This document shows positions 8,223 through 15,735 of a DNA stretch of 64,000 nt, in pieces; position 1 is the stretch's first letter; the number at the start of each line of letters is the position of its first letter. A program made the translations under genes and the position numbers. The stretch spans positions 1-64,000 of the forward strand of contig CANGYH010000004.1 of NCBI GenBank assembly GCA_947458545.1, given 5' to 3'. The DNA comes from Cytophagaceae bacterium. Lineage in GTDB: Bacteria > Bacteroidota > Bacteroidia > Cytophagales > Flexibacteraceae. The notes under the pieces were generated by a model, which saw only the letters and a list, made by a program, of their open reading frames with translations, was not told where the DNA came from and did not search any database.

Positions 8223-9164
8223 CTACCAAACGCGGATGGCCTTGCCTGCTGACACCTCGTCGTACACCATGCGCAGGCCGTCTGCCAGATCGATCTTGTG
8301 GTGCCAGCCCAGGCCGTGCAGCTTGCTCACGTCCATGAGCTTGCGGGGGGTGCCGTCGGGCTTGCTGCTGTCCCATACGATCTGGCCTTGGTAGCCCACT
8401 GTTTGCGAGACGAGCTCTGCCAGCTCTTTGATCGTCACGTCTGTACCCGTGCCGATGTTGACAAGGCCCGGGGCAGAGTAGTTCTCCATCAAAAAGACGC
8501 AGGCCTCGGCCAGGTCGTCGGCATGGAGAAACTCGCGGCGGGGCGAGCCCGTGCCCCAGCAGGTAACCGTAGGCGCCCCAGCCAGCTTGGCCTCGTGGAA
8601 CTTGCGGATGAGGGCGGGCAGCACATGGCTGTTGTTGAGGTCGTAGTTATCGTTGGGACCGTAGAGGTTGGTCGGCATCACCGAGATGAAGTCAGACCCA
8701 TACTGAGCTCGGTAGGCATCGCACATCTCGATGCCTGCGATTTTGGCGATGGCATAGGGCTGGTTGGTGCTCTCCAGGGTTCCCGTCAGCAGGGCGTCCT
8801 CGCGCAGGGGCTGCGGGGCCATCTTGGGGTAGATGCAAGAGCTGCCCAAAAAGAGCAGCTTCTTGGCCCCATGCACGTGCGCCTGGTGGATGACGTTGCT
8901 CTGGATGAGCAGGTTCTCGTAGATAAACTGGCCGCGGTACACGTTGTTGGCGTGGATGCCGCCCACCTTAGCCGCCGCCAGAAAGACGTAGTCCGGCTTT
9001 TCGGCCGCAAAGAAGTCGGCCACGGCCTGTTGGCTGGTCAGGTCCAGCTCTTTAGAGCCGCGGGTGATGATATTTTGGTAGCCGAGCGTCTGCAGGCGGC
9101 GCACCAGGGCCGAGCCCACCATTCCGCGGTGGCCGGCTACGTAGATTTTGGCGTTGGTTTCCAT
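8223..9164 (-). CDS. fcl: GDP-L-fucose synthase
   Basis: The enzyme (313 residues) epimerises and reduces GDP-4-keto-6-deoxymannose to GDP-L-fucose with NADPH. It shows the Rossmann motif GHRGMVG (G11, G14, G17), the catalytic YAIAK pair (Y137, K141), and the family signatures [12 protein letters not shown] and LGSSCIYP. Length and start are typical. Its substrate is made by gmd, which lies 0.8 kb upstream on the same strand; the two genes are separated by a PIN toxin/antitoxin pair. Only 36 nt separate the toxin stop from this start, so fcl may be read through from the toxin transcript, because gmd is followed by a terminator. Confidence 0.95.
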   Translation of the reverse strand: METNAKIYVAGHRGMVGSALVRRLQTLGYQNIITRGSKELDLTSQQAVADFFAAEKPDYVFLAAAKVGGIHANNVYRGQFIYENLLIQSNVIHQAHVHGAKKLLFLGSSCIYPKMAPQPLREDALLTGTLESTNQPYAIAKIAGIEMCDAYRAQYGSDFISVMPTNLYGPNDNYDLNNSHVLPALIRKFHEAKLAGAPTVTCWGTGSPRREFLHADDLAEACVFLMENYSAPGLVNIGTGTDVTIKELAELVSQTVGYQGQIVWDSSKPDGTPRKLMDVSKLHGLGWHHKIDLADGLRMVYDEVSAGKAIRVW

Positions 9165-9200
9165 GTTTTGTTCGATCGCCTCTCAAGTAGGTAAAGACTG

Positions 9201-9623
9201 TCAAAAGAATCTGGAGAGAGCTACCTCAGGACTTAAAACTTCTGGTTCAGTCAGACCAAGGTTTTGAAAAGCAATATCCCGGCTTAATACAGCCATGCAT
9301 TTGGCTTTGCGCGCTGCTTGGTATTGGAGGGCATCCTCAAGGTCAGGGATGGGTAAAGCAAATGCTTCGTCTACATCCTTTTTATCTTGGCCAACTACAT
9401 CAAAGTTTGGATATACACTTGCCACAAGGTCGTAAGCTACTCGCATAGGCATGACGCGCTGGGCTACATAAAAGGCTGTGGCTAGCCCTGGCGCAGAAAT
9501 GTACATCTTGATACCTTTTGCCGAAGCGGCCTCAAATACAACATCACTTGCCTTTCCCACTTCACGTCCTAGTAGAATATCAAGGAGGACGTTAGTATCT
9601 AGGAAGATTGAGCCCTCGTCCAT
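9201..9623 (-). CDS. PIN-domain toxin (VapC-like ribonuclease)
   Basis: This 140-residue protein starts with the PIN signature IFLDTNVLLDILLGRE (first acidic metal ligand) and has PDLEDALQYQAA and LSRD further on, which supply the remaining acidic residues of the active site. PIN toxins cleave RNA, often tRNA or rRNA, and are held inactive by a cognate antitoxin. The start overlaps the end of the upstream gene by 32 nt, the usual coupling in such pairs. Local base composition is about 43-47% G+C against roughly 58-60% in fcl and gmd, which suggests recent acquisition. Toxicity is inferred from family only. Confidence 0.82.
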   Translation of the reverse strand: MDEGSIFLDTNVLLDILLGREVGKASDVVFEAASAKGIKMYISAPGLATAFYVAQRVMPMRVAYDLVASVYPNFDVVGQDKKDVDEAFALPIPDLEDALQYQAARKAKCMAVLSRDIAFQNLGLTEPEVLSPEVALSRFF

Positions 9624-9909
9624 ACTTTTCTCTCAAGTGCTGCAGCTTTGCAAGCTCAAGATCTTCATCCGTGAAATTAGCAAATTTCTTTCCTAGCACT
9701 TCGTTTCGATAAGCAAAAAATGCAGTAGCGGCAGAAGAGAGCTGCTTGCTTGCGGTCTCAAGCGGTTTACGGTTGTTAGCAGGCATAAGTAAAGCGCGTT
9801 CGATCACATGATCAATGGCAGCCTCCAACGACCGACCTTGCTCTTTCAGGCGCTTCCTAGCAAGCTCTACTATCTCTTGATCGTGACGTAGCTCTAACAG
9901 CACTTTCAT
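9592..9909 (-). CDS. Probable antitoxin partner of the PIN toxin
   Basis: This is a 105-residue protein starting at ATG 9909 (MKVLLELRHDQEI). The frame is open further upstream, but that extension overlaps the gmd end and has no protein-like character. The N-terminal strand followed by two helices (VELARKRLKEQGRSLEAAI) resembles ribbon-helix-helix antitoxins, though I cannot assign a family. The C-terminal half would wrap the toxin. It precedes and overlaps the toxin gene, the normal order for this class, and shares its low G+C. Confidence 0.7.
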   Translation of the reverse strand: MKVLLELRHDQEIVELARKRLKEQGRSLEAAIDHVIERALLMPANNRKPLETASKQLSSAATAFFAYRNEVLGKKFANFTDEDLELAKLQHLREKYGRGLNLPRY

Positions 9910-9921
9910 ACTCCTAAAATA

Positions 9922-9954
9922 ACAGACAGGCTGGCTTTGGGCCAGCCTGTCTGT
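9922..9954 (-). terminator. Hairpin terminator after gmd
   Basis: ACAGACAGGCTGGC and GCCAGCCTGTCTGT form a perfect 14-bp stem with a 5-nt loop, followed on the minus strand by TTATTTTAG. It lies between the gmd stop (9966) and the antitoxin start (9909), so it should separate gmd transcription from the toxin/antitoxin and fcl. Confidence 0.8.
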
Positions 9955-9965
9955 ACTAAAACGGC

Positions 9966-11081
9966 CTACAGCTCGTAGTAGTTCATCGTCTTGTAGCCGC
10001 CTTCTTTGACGTACTTGTCGCGCTTGAAGAGCTCGAGGTCGCAGGTCATCATGTCGTTTACAAGCCCTTTGAGGTCGTACTTGGGCTTCCAGCCCAGTTG
10101 GGTCATGGCCTTGGTAGGATCGCCCAGCAGGTGATCTACCTCCGTAGGGCGGAAGTAGCGCGGATCTACGCAAACCACCTCTTTGCCAATCTCCAGTTGG
10201 TACTCAGGGTTGTGGCAGGCTTTCACGAAGCCAACCTCATCTGCACCCTCGCCGCGGAAGTCCACCTCAATGCCGGCCTCGGCAAAAGCCATGCGGGTAA
10301 AGTCGCGCACGGTGGTGGTTACGCCCGTGGCGATTACGAAGTCTTCAGGCTTCTCTTGCTGCAAGATCAGGTACATCGCCTCCACGTAGTCTTTGGCGTG
10401 GCCCCAGTCGCGGTAGCTCTCCAGGTTGCCCAGGTAGATTTTGTCTTGCAGGCCGAGGGCGATGCGGCTGGCCGCACGGGTAATCTTGCGTGTTACGAAG
10501 GTCTCGCCCCGCAGCGGAGACTCGTGGTTGAAGAGGATGCCATTGCAGGCAAACATGCCATAAGCCTCGCGGTAGTTGACCGTGATCCAGAAGGCGTAGA
10601 TCTTGGCGGCGGCATAGGGCGAGCGTGGGTAGAAGGGTGTCTTCTCGTCGAGCGGTTTGCCGTAGATGCCACCGTAGAGCTCAGAGGTAGAGGCCTGGTA
10701 GATTTTGGTCGTCTTCTCTAGGCCGAGGATGCGGATGGCCTCCAGCAGGCGGAGGGTGCCGATGCCGTCTGTGTTGGCGGTGTACTCGGGCGTGTCGAAA
10801 GAGACCTTCACGTGGCTCATCGCGCCAAGGTTGTAGATCTCGTCTGGCTGCACCTCTTGGACGATGCGAATCAGGTTGGTAGAGTCAGACAGGTCTCCGT
10901 AGTGGAGCTTAAACCGGATACCCTTGTCGTGCGGGTCTTGATAGAGGTGGTCTATCCGGTCTGTGTTAAAGAGCGAGCTGCGGCGTTTGATGCCATGCAC
11001 TTCGTACCCTTTAGAGAGGAGGAGGTCGGCCAGGTAGCTACCGTCTTGGCCGGTTATGCCCGTGATGAGAGCCTTTTTCAT
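9966..11081 (-). CDS. gmd: GDP-mannose 4,6-dehydratase
   Basis: The 371-residue enzyme converts GDP-D-mannose to GDP-4-keto-6-deoxy-D-mannose, the first step toward GDP-L-fucose. Visible features are [10 protein letters not shown] (NADP-binding, G8/G11/G14), the catalytic triad region STSELYG and YAAAK, and [17 protein letters not shown], all typical of Gmd. The start [14 protein letters not shown] is the standard N-terminus. A -33/-7 promoter candidate lies 130 nt upstream and a hairpin terminator follows. Together with fcl it supplies fucose for surface polysaccharide or glycoprotein. Confidence 0.95.
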   Translation of the reverse strand: MKKALITGITGQDGSYLADLLLSKGYEVHGIKRRSSLFNTDRIDHLYQDPHDKGIRFKLHYGDLSDSTNLIRIVQEVQPDEIYNLGAMSHVKVSFDTPEYTANTDGIGTLRLLEAIRILGLEKTTKIYQASTSELYGGIYGKPLDEKTPFYPRSPYAAAKIYAFWITVNYREAYGMFACNGILFNHESPLRGETFVTRKITRAASRIALGLQDKIYLGNLESYRDWGHAKDYVEAMYLILQQEKPEDFVIATGVTTTVRDFTRMAFAEAGIEVDFRGEGADEVGFVKACHNPEYQLEIGKEVVCVDPRYFRPTEVDHLLGDPTKAMTQLGWKPKYDLKGLVNDMMTCDLELFKRDKYVKEGGYKTMNYYEL

Positions 11082-11210
11082 GCAAAAAGTGTCAGGGAAA
11101 GGGTGCAGCCCGCCCGGTGCCAGAGGCGTACCTAAGCCAGGGGCCAGGGTTGCCAGAGGGGCCCACTAAACCTTTGGGTTGCTGTGGGGTTTGCTTTACG
11201 CGCTTTGGCC

Positions 11211-11242
11211 CAAAAATAACCTGTTGTGTACCAGCGCACCAA
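11211..11242 (-). promoter_or_regulatory. Candidate Bacteroidota promoter for gmd
   Basis: On the minus strand TTG (11240-11242) is followed after 21 nt by TATTTTTG (11211-11218), matching the TTG-N17-23-TAnnTTTG pattern described for Bacteroidota. Transcription would start near 11205, giving a leader of about 125 nt. Confidence 0.5.
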
Positions 11243-11410
11243 CGTTGCTGTAATGAAATGTACCGAAACGGGCTAGAATGGTGCAGGTTTCAGCCCATCA
11301 CACTGCTTTTACGCCGAAGCATTCTATTGATTTCAAATACGCAGGTAGGGTCGGGCAATAGGGCCAGACTACATACGCCAGTTGCCATAAAGTGGTGCCT
11401 GTAAACACAG

Positions 11411-11441
11411 AGCGCCCATCGGCAACCTGCCGATGGGCGCT
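11411..11441 (-). terminator. Terminator after the cytochrome oxidase genes
   Basis: AGCGCCCATCGGCA and TGCCGATGGGCGCT form a 14-bp perfect stem with a 3-nt loop, 33 nt past the stop of the subunit IV gene. It should end the cox III-cox IV transcript. Confidence 0.75.
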
Positions 11442-11473
11442 TTAAGCGTGCGTATGGTTTTCGCCTACAAGCG

Positions 11474-11803
11474 CTAGCGGACCTGGAATATGCTCTCGCC
11501 CTCTACCAAAAACACGCAGATGGCCCAGCAGACAAACACCATGGGTAGGATGATGCACCAGATCAGTGTCTTGGTCTCGTGGCGCAGGTGCATGAAGTTG
11601 CCCACGATGTAGAAGGCTTTGATTACCGTCAGGCCCAAGAAGAGCGCCACCCGCAGCATGCCCGCAGGCAGCGTAAAGGCAATGGCAAACTCTATGGCCG
11701 TTGCAATCAGAAGGATCCAGAACGTTTGCCAGATCTCTTTGGTCTGGGGCTTTTGGCGCACGCCGGCTTCGGCGGCATGGGTGTCGTGTGCGTGGGCAGC
11801 CAT
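11474..11803 (-). CDS. Cytochrome c oxidase subunit IV (caa3 type, small membrane subunit)
   Basis: This is a 109-residue membrane protein with a His-rich N-terminus (MAAHAHDTHAAE) and three hydrophobic helices around residues 25-47, 52-72 and 78-102, including the family segment VIKAFYIVGNFMHLRHE. Members are accessory subunits of haem-copper oxidases in the cytoplasmic membrane. It lies 60 nt downstream of subunit III on the same strand, with a terminator after it, so the two form a short operon. Length is typical (95-115). Confidence 0.88.
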   Translation of the reverse strand: MAAHAHDTHAAEAGVRQKPQTKEIWQTFWILLIATAIEFAIAFTLPAGMLRVALFLGLTVIKAFYIVGNFMHLRHETKTLIWCIILPMVFVCWAICVFLVEGESIFQVR

Positions 11804-11863
11804 GGTCAGATCAGTAGGAGCGTTTTTAGTACAATGTCTTGGAAGCGGTGGTGGGGCAGTGGC

Positions 11864-12616
11864 TTAGATCAGGTAGAAGAAGGTGAAAACAAATACCCAT
11901 ACCAGATCTACAAAGTGCCAGTACAGGCCCACTTTCTCTACCATCTCGTAATGGCCGCGCTTTTCGTAAACGCCCATGGCCGTGTTGTAGAAGATGAGGA
12001 AGTTGAGCAGCACACCAGACGTTACGTGCAGGCCGTGGAAGCCCGTGATGAAGAAGAACAGGTCTGCAAACAAGGGCGGGCCATACTGGTTTTGCACCAG
12101 GTTGGCACCGTAGAAGCGCACCCCGTTTACCATAGCGCCCTCATCTGTGCCGTGGATAAAGTGCGTCCACTCCCAGGCCTGGCAACCCAAAAAGGCAGCC
12201 CCGCCTACAATCGTCCAGAGCATCCATTTCTCCACATCGGCACGGTCGTTGCGGTGGCCGGCCTCTACGGCCAGTACCATCGTTACCGAGCTCATGATGA
12301 GGACAAACGTCATAATGCCCACGAATACAAGGGGCACGTCTAGCCCGTGCATAAAGGGCAAGGCATTAAACACCTTCTCTGGAACGGGCCAATAGGCTTG
12401 GCTGAACTCAAAGTCCTCTAGCTTGCCTTGGTAGGTAGGCCAGCTAAAGCGCTCCAGCCCGTAGGTAATCAGCAGGGCCGAGAAGGTGAAGGCGTCTGAA
12501 AGCAGAAAGAACCACATCATCAGCTTGCCGTAGCTGACTTTCATAGGTTCTACACCGCCTTGCCAGAGGCGTTGATCGGTGCCGGCAGCGGCGGGGGTAG
12601 CGGTAGAATGGGCCAT
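11864..12616 (-). CDS. Cytochrome c oxidase subunit III
   Basis: The chosen ATG at 12616 (MAHSTATPAAAG) gives a 250-residue protein; the open frame continues upstream to 12784, but that would cross the promoter. It has about six or seven membrane helices and the subunit III signatures GGAAFLGCQAWEWTHFI and FFITGFHGLHVTSGV. Subunit III stabilises the oxidase core that reduces oxygen. Bacteroidota often carry two tandem subunit III genes with sco and other assembly genes; here only this one and subunit IV are seen, and no catalytic subunit I or II lies in the window. Confidence 0.92.
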   Translation of the reverse strand: MAHSTATPAAAGTDQRLWQGGVEPMKVSYGKLMMWFFLLSDAFTFSALLITYGLERFSWPTYQGKLEDFEFSQAYWPVPEKVFNALPFMHGLDVPLVFVGIMTFVLIMSSVTMVLAVEAGHRNDRADVEKWMLWTIVGGAAFLGCQAWEWTHFIHGTDEGAMVNGVRFYGANLVQNQYGPPLFADLFFFITGFHGLHVTSGVLLNFLIFYNTAMGVYEKRGHYEMVEKVGLYWHFVDLVWVFVFTFFYLI

Positions 12617-12650
12617 TCCGAAAAAGGTTCGTAACGGGGGTGTCGGGCGG

Positions 12651-12658
12651 CAAAGATA
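12651..12658 (-). promoter_or_regulatory. Candidate -7 box for the cytochrome oxidase genes
   Basis: The minus strand reads TATCTTTG, an exact TAnnTTTG match, 34 nt before the subunit III ATG. No good -33 TTG lies at the usual distance. It supports the short start at 12616. Confidence 0.45.
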
Positions 12659-12770
12659 GGCCCCAAACCCCGGAGTACTAAACGGCTGCTTGCAGTTTTT
12701 GTGCCAAAACTGCGCATAAAATGGTACACCCGGCTCTCTGGCCAGGCCACTGTTGGCCTGGCCTGGCCCC

Positions 12771-12788
12771 ACTTTTGCAGGCAAAAGT
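12771..12788 (+). promoter_or_regulatory. Perfect 8-bp inverted repeat upstream of the DUF3817 gene
   Basis: ACTTTTGC-AG-GCAAAAGT lies 7 nt before the ATG at 12796. It overlaps a weak -7 box (CACTTTTG). Similar TTTGC-nn-GCAAA palindromes occur at 48031 and, with a 4-nt spacer, near 14650. It may be an operator or a start-region hairpin. Confidence 0.35.
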
Positions 12789-12795
12789 CGCGGCT

Positions 12796-13104
12796 ATGGC
12801 ATCTGCACGGTTCTCTCTTACTACGCCCTTGGGGCGCCTGCGTCTGCTCAGTTGGGTAGAAGGCATTTCGTATCTGCTGCTTTTTGGGCTAACCATGCCC
12901 CTCAAATACGGCCTTGGCATCCCACAACCCAACTATGTGATGGGTATGCTGCATGGTGTCTTGTTCATAGGCTATTGCGGCGCCCTGTTAGACGCTGGCC
13001 TAGAGCATCGCTGGGGCTTTAAAAAGTATGCCCTGGGCTTCGTTGCAAGCCTGGTACCCTTCGGCACGTTTTGGGCCGAGCGCAAGCTGTTTCTTGGCAA
13101 TTGA
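12796..13104 (+). CDS. DUF3817 integral membrane protein
   Basis: The chosen start MASARFSLTTPLGRL gives 102 residues with three membrane helices. WVEGISYLLLFGLTMPLKY and GMLHGVLFIGY are the conserved DUF3817 motifs (YdzA-like). Function is unknown; family members are small cytoplasmic-membrane proteins often found near oxidase or transport genes. It is divergent from cytochrome oxidase subunit III with a 179-nt gap. The frame extends upstream to 12721 but that part is not conserved-looking. A 7-bp-period repeat begins 20 nt after the stop. Confidence 0.82.
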   Translation: MASARFSLTTPLGRLRLLSWVEGISYLLLFGLTMPLKYGLGIPQPNYVMGMLHGVLFIGYCGALLDAGLEHRWGFKKYALGFVASLVPFGTFWAERKLFLGN

Positions 13105-13123
13105 GGCATGAGCCGCCACCCCA

Positions 13124-13172
13124 CTTTCAACTTTCAACTCTCAACTCTCAACTATCAACTCTCAACTCTCAA
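13124..13172. repeat. Seven tandem copies of the heptamer CTCTCAA / CTTTCAA
   Basis: Seven perfect 7-nt units (CTTTCAA twice, CTCTCAA twice, CTATCAA, CTCTCAA twice) are seen, followed by CTT. The last units are read on the minus strand as the C-terminal codons and stop of oxyR. Related tracts lie at 58581, 22247 and, degenerate, 24966. Confidence 0.9.
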
Positions 13173-14066
13173 CTTCCCCAATCCCACCGTACGGGCAGTG
13201 TCGGCTACGGCCAGCAGCAGGCGCTCTCTGGGGTAGCTTTCGGCACAGACGAGGCTGATTTGCCGGGTGGGGGCAGGCTCTGCAAAGGGTTGCACCCGGG
13301 CCTGCGCCTCGGGCCCGAAGGTGGCCACGGCCAGGGCAGGCACCACGGTGTAGCCTCCTAGCTGATCTACCAGTTGCCGTAGCGTTTCTATTGACCCTGC
13401 TTGGTATACGGGCCGCTCATTTGCCGGGTGTCGGCGGGCCAGTTGGCAAAAGGCCAGCACCTGGTCTCGCATGCAGTGGCCTTCTTCTAGCAGCCAAAGC
13501 TTGGCGGGGTCTAGCTGTTTGGGGTGGGTAGGTAGGAGCGGGCCCTGCTCGGCCGGGGTGGCGTAGAGCCTAAAGGGTTCGTCAAAGAGCACTTCTTGCC
13601 GCAGGCCAGCCTCCGCCAGGGGCGTAGAGAGGAGGGCCATGTCTAAAGTGCCGGTGCGCAGCTTATCAACCAGCACAGCCGTGGTATACTCGGCCATGTG
13701 GAGGCGCAGGCCAGGGTAAGCGGCCGCCAATGCGCCCAGCAAGGCTGGCAGCAGGTAAGGGGCCAGCGTCGGGATGATGCCCAGGTGCAGCTCGCCCTGC
13801 AGGCCTTGGCGCTCGTCGGTGGCCAGCTCTTGCAGGCGCTCGGCCTGGCGCACCACCTCGCGGGCCTGGGCCACGATGCGGGCCCCGAGGTCGGTGGGCA
13901 CAATGGGTTGCCGGCTACGGTCAAATAGGCGGCAGCCCAGCTCCTGCTCCAGCTTTTGCACCATCATAGAGAGGGTGGCCTGCGTTACATGGCAAGCCTC
14001 TGCCGCGCGGCCAAAGTGCCGGTGGGCATCCAGCGCCAAAATGTAATGCAGTTGTTGGAGTGTCAT
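13155..14066 (-). CDS. oxyR: Hydrogen peroxide-inducible LysR-type regulator OxyR
   Basis: The 303-residue protein has an N-terminal winged helix (FGRAAEACHVTQATLSMMVQ, about residues 18-37) and a substrate-binding-like domain. The redox switch is present: C198 and C207 in EEGHCMRDQVLAFC, matching the C199/C208 pair of E. coli OxyR with the same GHCxRDQ context. Peroxide would form the disulphide and switch on defence genes. It is 18 nt downstream of a hypothetical gene on the same strand, probably co-transcribed. Its last residues (LRVES) and stop are supplied by the heptamer repeat. No katG or ahpC is next to it in the window. Confidence 0.92.
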   Translation of the reverse strand: MTLQQLHYILALDAHRHFGRAAEACHVTQATLSMMVQKLEQELGCRLFDRSRQPIVPTDLGARIVAQAREVVRQAERLQELATDERQGLQGELHLGIIPTLAPYLLPALLGALAAAYPGLRLHMAEYTTAVLVDKLRTGTLDMALLSTPLAEAGLRQEVLFDEPFRLYATPAEQGPLLPTHPKQLDPAKLWLLEEGHCMRDQVLAFCQLARRHPANERPVYQAGSIETLRQLVDQLGGYTVVPALAVATFGPEAQARVQPFAEPAPTRQISLVCAESYPRERLLLAVADTARTVGLGKLRVES

Positions 14067-14084
14067 CTACCCCGTTAGGCTTCT

Positions 14085-14606
14085 CTAAAACAGCAGTGCC
14101 ACCTCGTCTTTCACCTGCCTTAAAGCGCGCTCTGCGGGGGCCTCCTCGCGGCGGATGAGGTTTTCGAAGATGGCGCGGGCCAGCTCCAGGCCTGGGGCGC
14201 CTGCGTCTAGGCCCTGGGCGCTGGTGTTGATAAGCGAAATCGTCTCCTCTACGGCCTGGCGCGTGAGGGCCCAGGCCTCTGGGCTGATGTAAATCTGCTG
14301 GCTTAGGTTGTGGTTGAGCTCCTCGCGCACCTCGTGCACCATCTGCTGCTGAAACTGCGCCACGCTAAACACCGGGTTGTTTACCCGCAGCACCAGGTTG
14401 TGGGGGCTGGTGCGCTCTAGCAGCAGGGCCATACGCTCGTAGGCTTGCAGGCGCAGGGGCAGCACGGCCTCTGTATTGCGGGCGCGCAGGTCTAGCAGCT
14501 TTTTCTCAAAGTCTTTCTGCAGCAGCGTTTTAATGGTAAGGTACATACCCATCAGCACCAGGCCGCCGGGCAGTAAGATCTGAAAGATGCTGGTAACGAT
14601 GTCCAT
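14085..14606 (-). CDS. Conserved hypothetical protein with one N-terminal membrane helix
   Basis: With the ATG at 14606 (MDIVTSIFQILLPGG) the product has 173 residues: one hydrophobic helix at about 5-27, then a soluble, helical region (LLQKDFEKKLLDLRARNTEA, LRLQAYERMALLLER). The repeated hydrophobic/charged pattern suggests a coiled coil. The type is common next to regulators in Cytophagales-like genomes, but I do not recognise a function. It overlaps nothing and is 18 nt upstream of oxyR. The frame extends to 14714 but crosses a divergent promoter. Confidence 0.65.
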   Translation of the reverse strand: MDIVTSIFQILLPGGLVLMGMYLTIKTLLQKDFEKKLLDLRARNTEAVLPLRLQAYERMALLLERTSPHNLVLRVNNPVFSVAQFQQQMVHEVREELNHNLSQQIYISPEAWALTRQAVEETISLINTSAQGLDAGAPGLELARAIFENLIRREEAPAERALRQVKDEVALLF

Positions 14607-14791
14607 CTGATGCAGGGGGGGTGGGGGGCGGGCCCAGATGTGGCGCCCTTTTGCCACTGCAAAGAAACGCACCCGCCCGGGCCTTGCGTATGCATACGGG
14701 CTTGTGCCTGCCATTTTTACGCCCGGCCCGGGTTGCCCAACTTGGCCCCAAGCCTATCCGCGGGTTGCGCTTTGCCCGTATCAGACTCTCC

Positions 14792-15727
14792 ATGGCCCGC
14801 CAACTTTCATCTACCTCCGACGACTGGACCACCCACGCCAAAGGCATCTGGAGCTTTGTGAGCGACCTTTTCACCGAGTTTTCTGACGATAACTGCTTTC
14901 GGCTAGCGGCGGCGCTGAGCTACTATGCCATCTTCTCGATAGCCCCAATTCTGATCATTGTCATCGCCACGGCGGGGGCTTTCTTTGGGCGCGAGGCCGT
15001 CTCCGGCGAGGTTTTCAGGCAGGCCAAAGACCTGATTGGGCCGCAAGGGGCTGAGGCCGTGCAAAATCTGGTGCAACACGCCTACCTAGAAGAAAGCGGC
15101 TTTGTCACCACCGTCATTGCCGCGGTAACGCTGTTTTTGGCTGCTACCACCACCTTTTCCGTCATTCAAGACTCGCTCAACACCATCTGGAAGCTCAAGA
15201 TCAAGCCCGAGCGCAGCCTCATCAAATACATCCTTTCTCGCGTGTTGAGCTTTGCCCTGGTGCTGGCCATCGGCTTTCTGCTGATGGTGTCGCTGGTGGT
15301 GAACGCCGTGCTGGTGGCCGTGCAAGACTACATCGCCCGCATCTTAGACGACTGGTCTGCCTATGCCATACAGGCTGGGCAGTTGGCTGCCTCGCTGGCC
15401 ATCGTTACGATGCTGTTTGCGATGATGTTCAAATACCTGCCAGATGTAATCATCCCCTGGCGCAAGGTCTGGAAGGCCAGCCTGCTCACAGCCGTGCTAT
15501 TCTCGATAGGGCGCGGGTTGATTGCCTTTTATCTGGGGCGCAGCAACCTGGCCAGCACGTATGGAGCGGCGGCCTCCATCATTATTTTGCTGCTGTGGGT
15601 CAATTACTCGGCCTGGATTTTCTTTTTGGGGGCCGAGTTCATATACGTCTCCATGCGCCGCAGTGGCGAGAAGATTGTGCCAACGCGCTATGCCGTCCGC
15701 CTCAAGATGGTGGTGGAAGAGGAGTAA
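14792..15727 (+). CDS. YihY/BrkB family membrane protein
   Basis: The start at 14792 (MARQLSSTSDDW) gives 311 residues with about six membrane helices. Family signatures are NCFRLAAALSYYAIFSIAPILII and FKYLPDVIIPWRKVWKASLLTA, plus GAAASIIILLLWVNYSAWIFFLGAEFIYV near the C-terminus. Proteins of this family are inner-membrane proteins of uncertain, possibly transport, role; they are often mislabelled as ribonuclease BN. The gene ends 8 nt from the convergent RCC1 gene with no room for a terminator. Confidence 0.88.
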   Translation: MARQLSSTSDDWTTHAKGIWSFVSDLFTEFSDDNCFRLAAALSYYAIFSIAPILIIVIATAGAFFGREAVSGEVFRQAKDLIGPQGAEAVQNLVQHAYLEESGFVTTVIAAVTLFLAATTTFSVIQDSLNTIWKLKIKPERSLIKYILSRVLSFALVLAIGFLLMVSLVVNAVLVAVQDYIARILDDWSAYAIQAGQLAASLAIVTMLFAMMFKYLPDVIIPWRKVWKASLLTAVLFSIGRGLIAFYLGRSNLASTYGAAASIIILLLWVNYSAWIFFLGAEFIYVSMRRSGEKIVPTRYAVRLKMVVEEE

Positions 15728-15735
15728 GCAGGCAA

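Larger units (their letters stand above)
11082..11473. other. Intergenic region upstream of gmd and downstream of cox IV
   Basis: This stretch contains the gmd promoter candidate and a terminator at 11411-11441. A 95-codon frame on the plus strand (11117-11404) has no recognisable domain and an odd, cysteine-rich composition; I do not call it. Otherwise I see nothing. Confidence 0.6.

Noticed and set aside
11117-11404. Possible 95-residue protein in the gap upstream of gmd
   Set aside because: No domain, unusual Cys-rich composition, and it runs across the gmd promoter candidate.
13124-13172. CRISPR array
   Set aside because: The units are 7 nt with no spacers; no other direct-repeat/spacer pattern was seen in the window and no cas genes.
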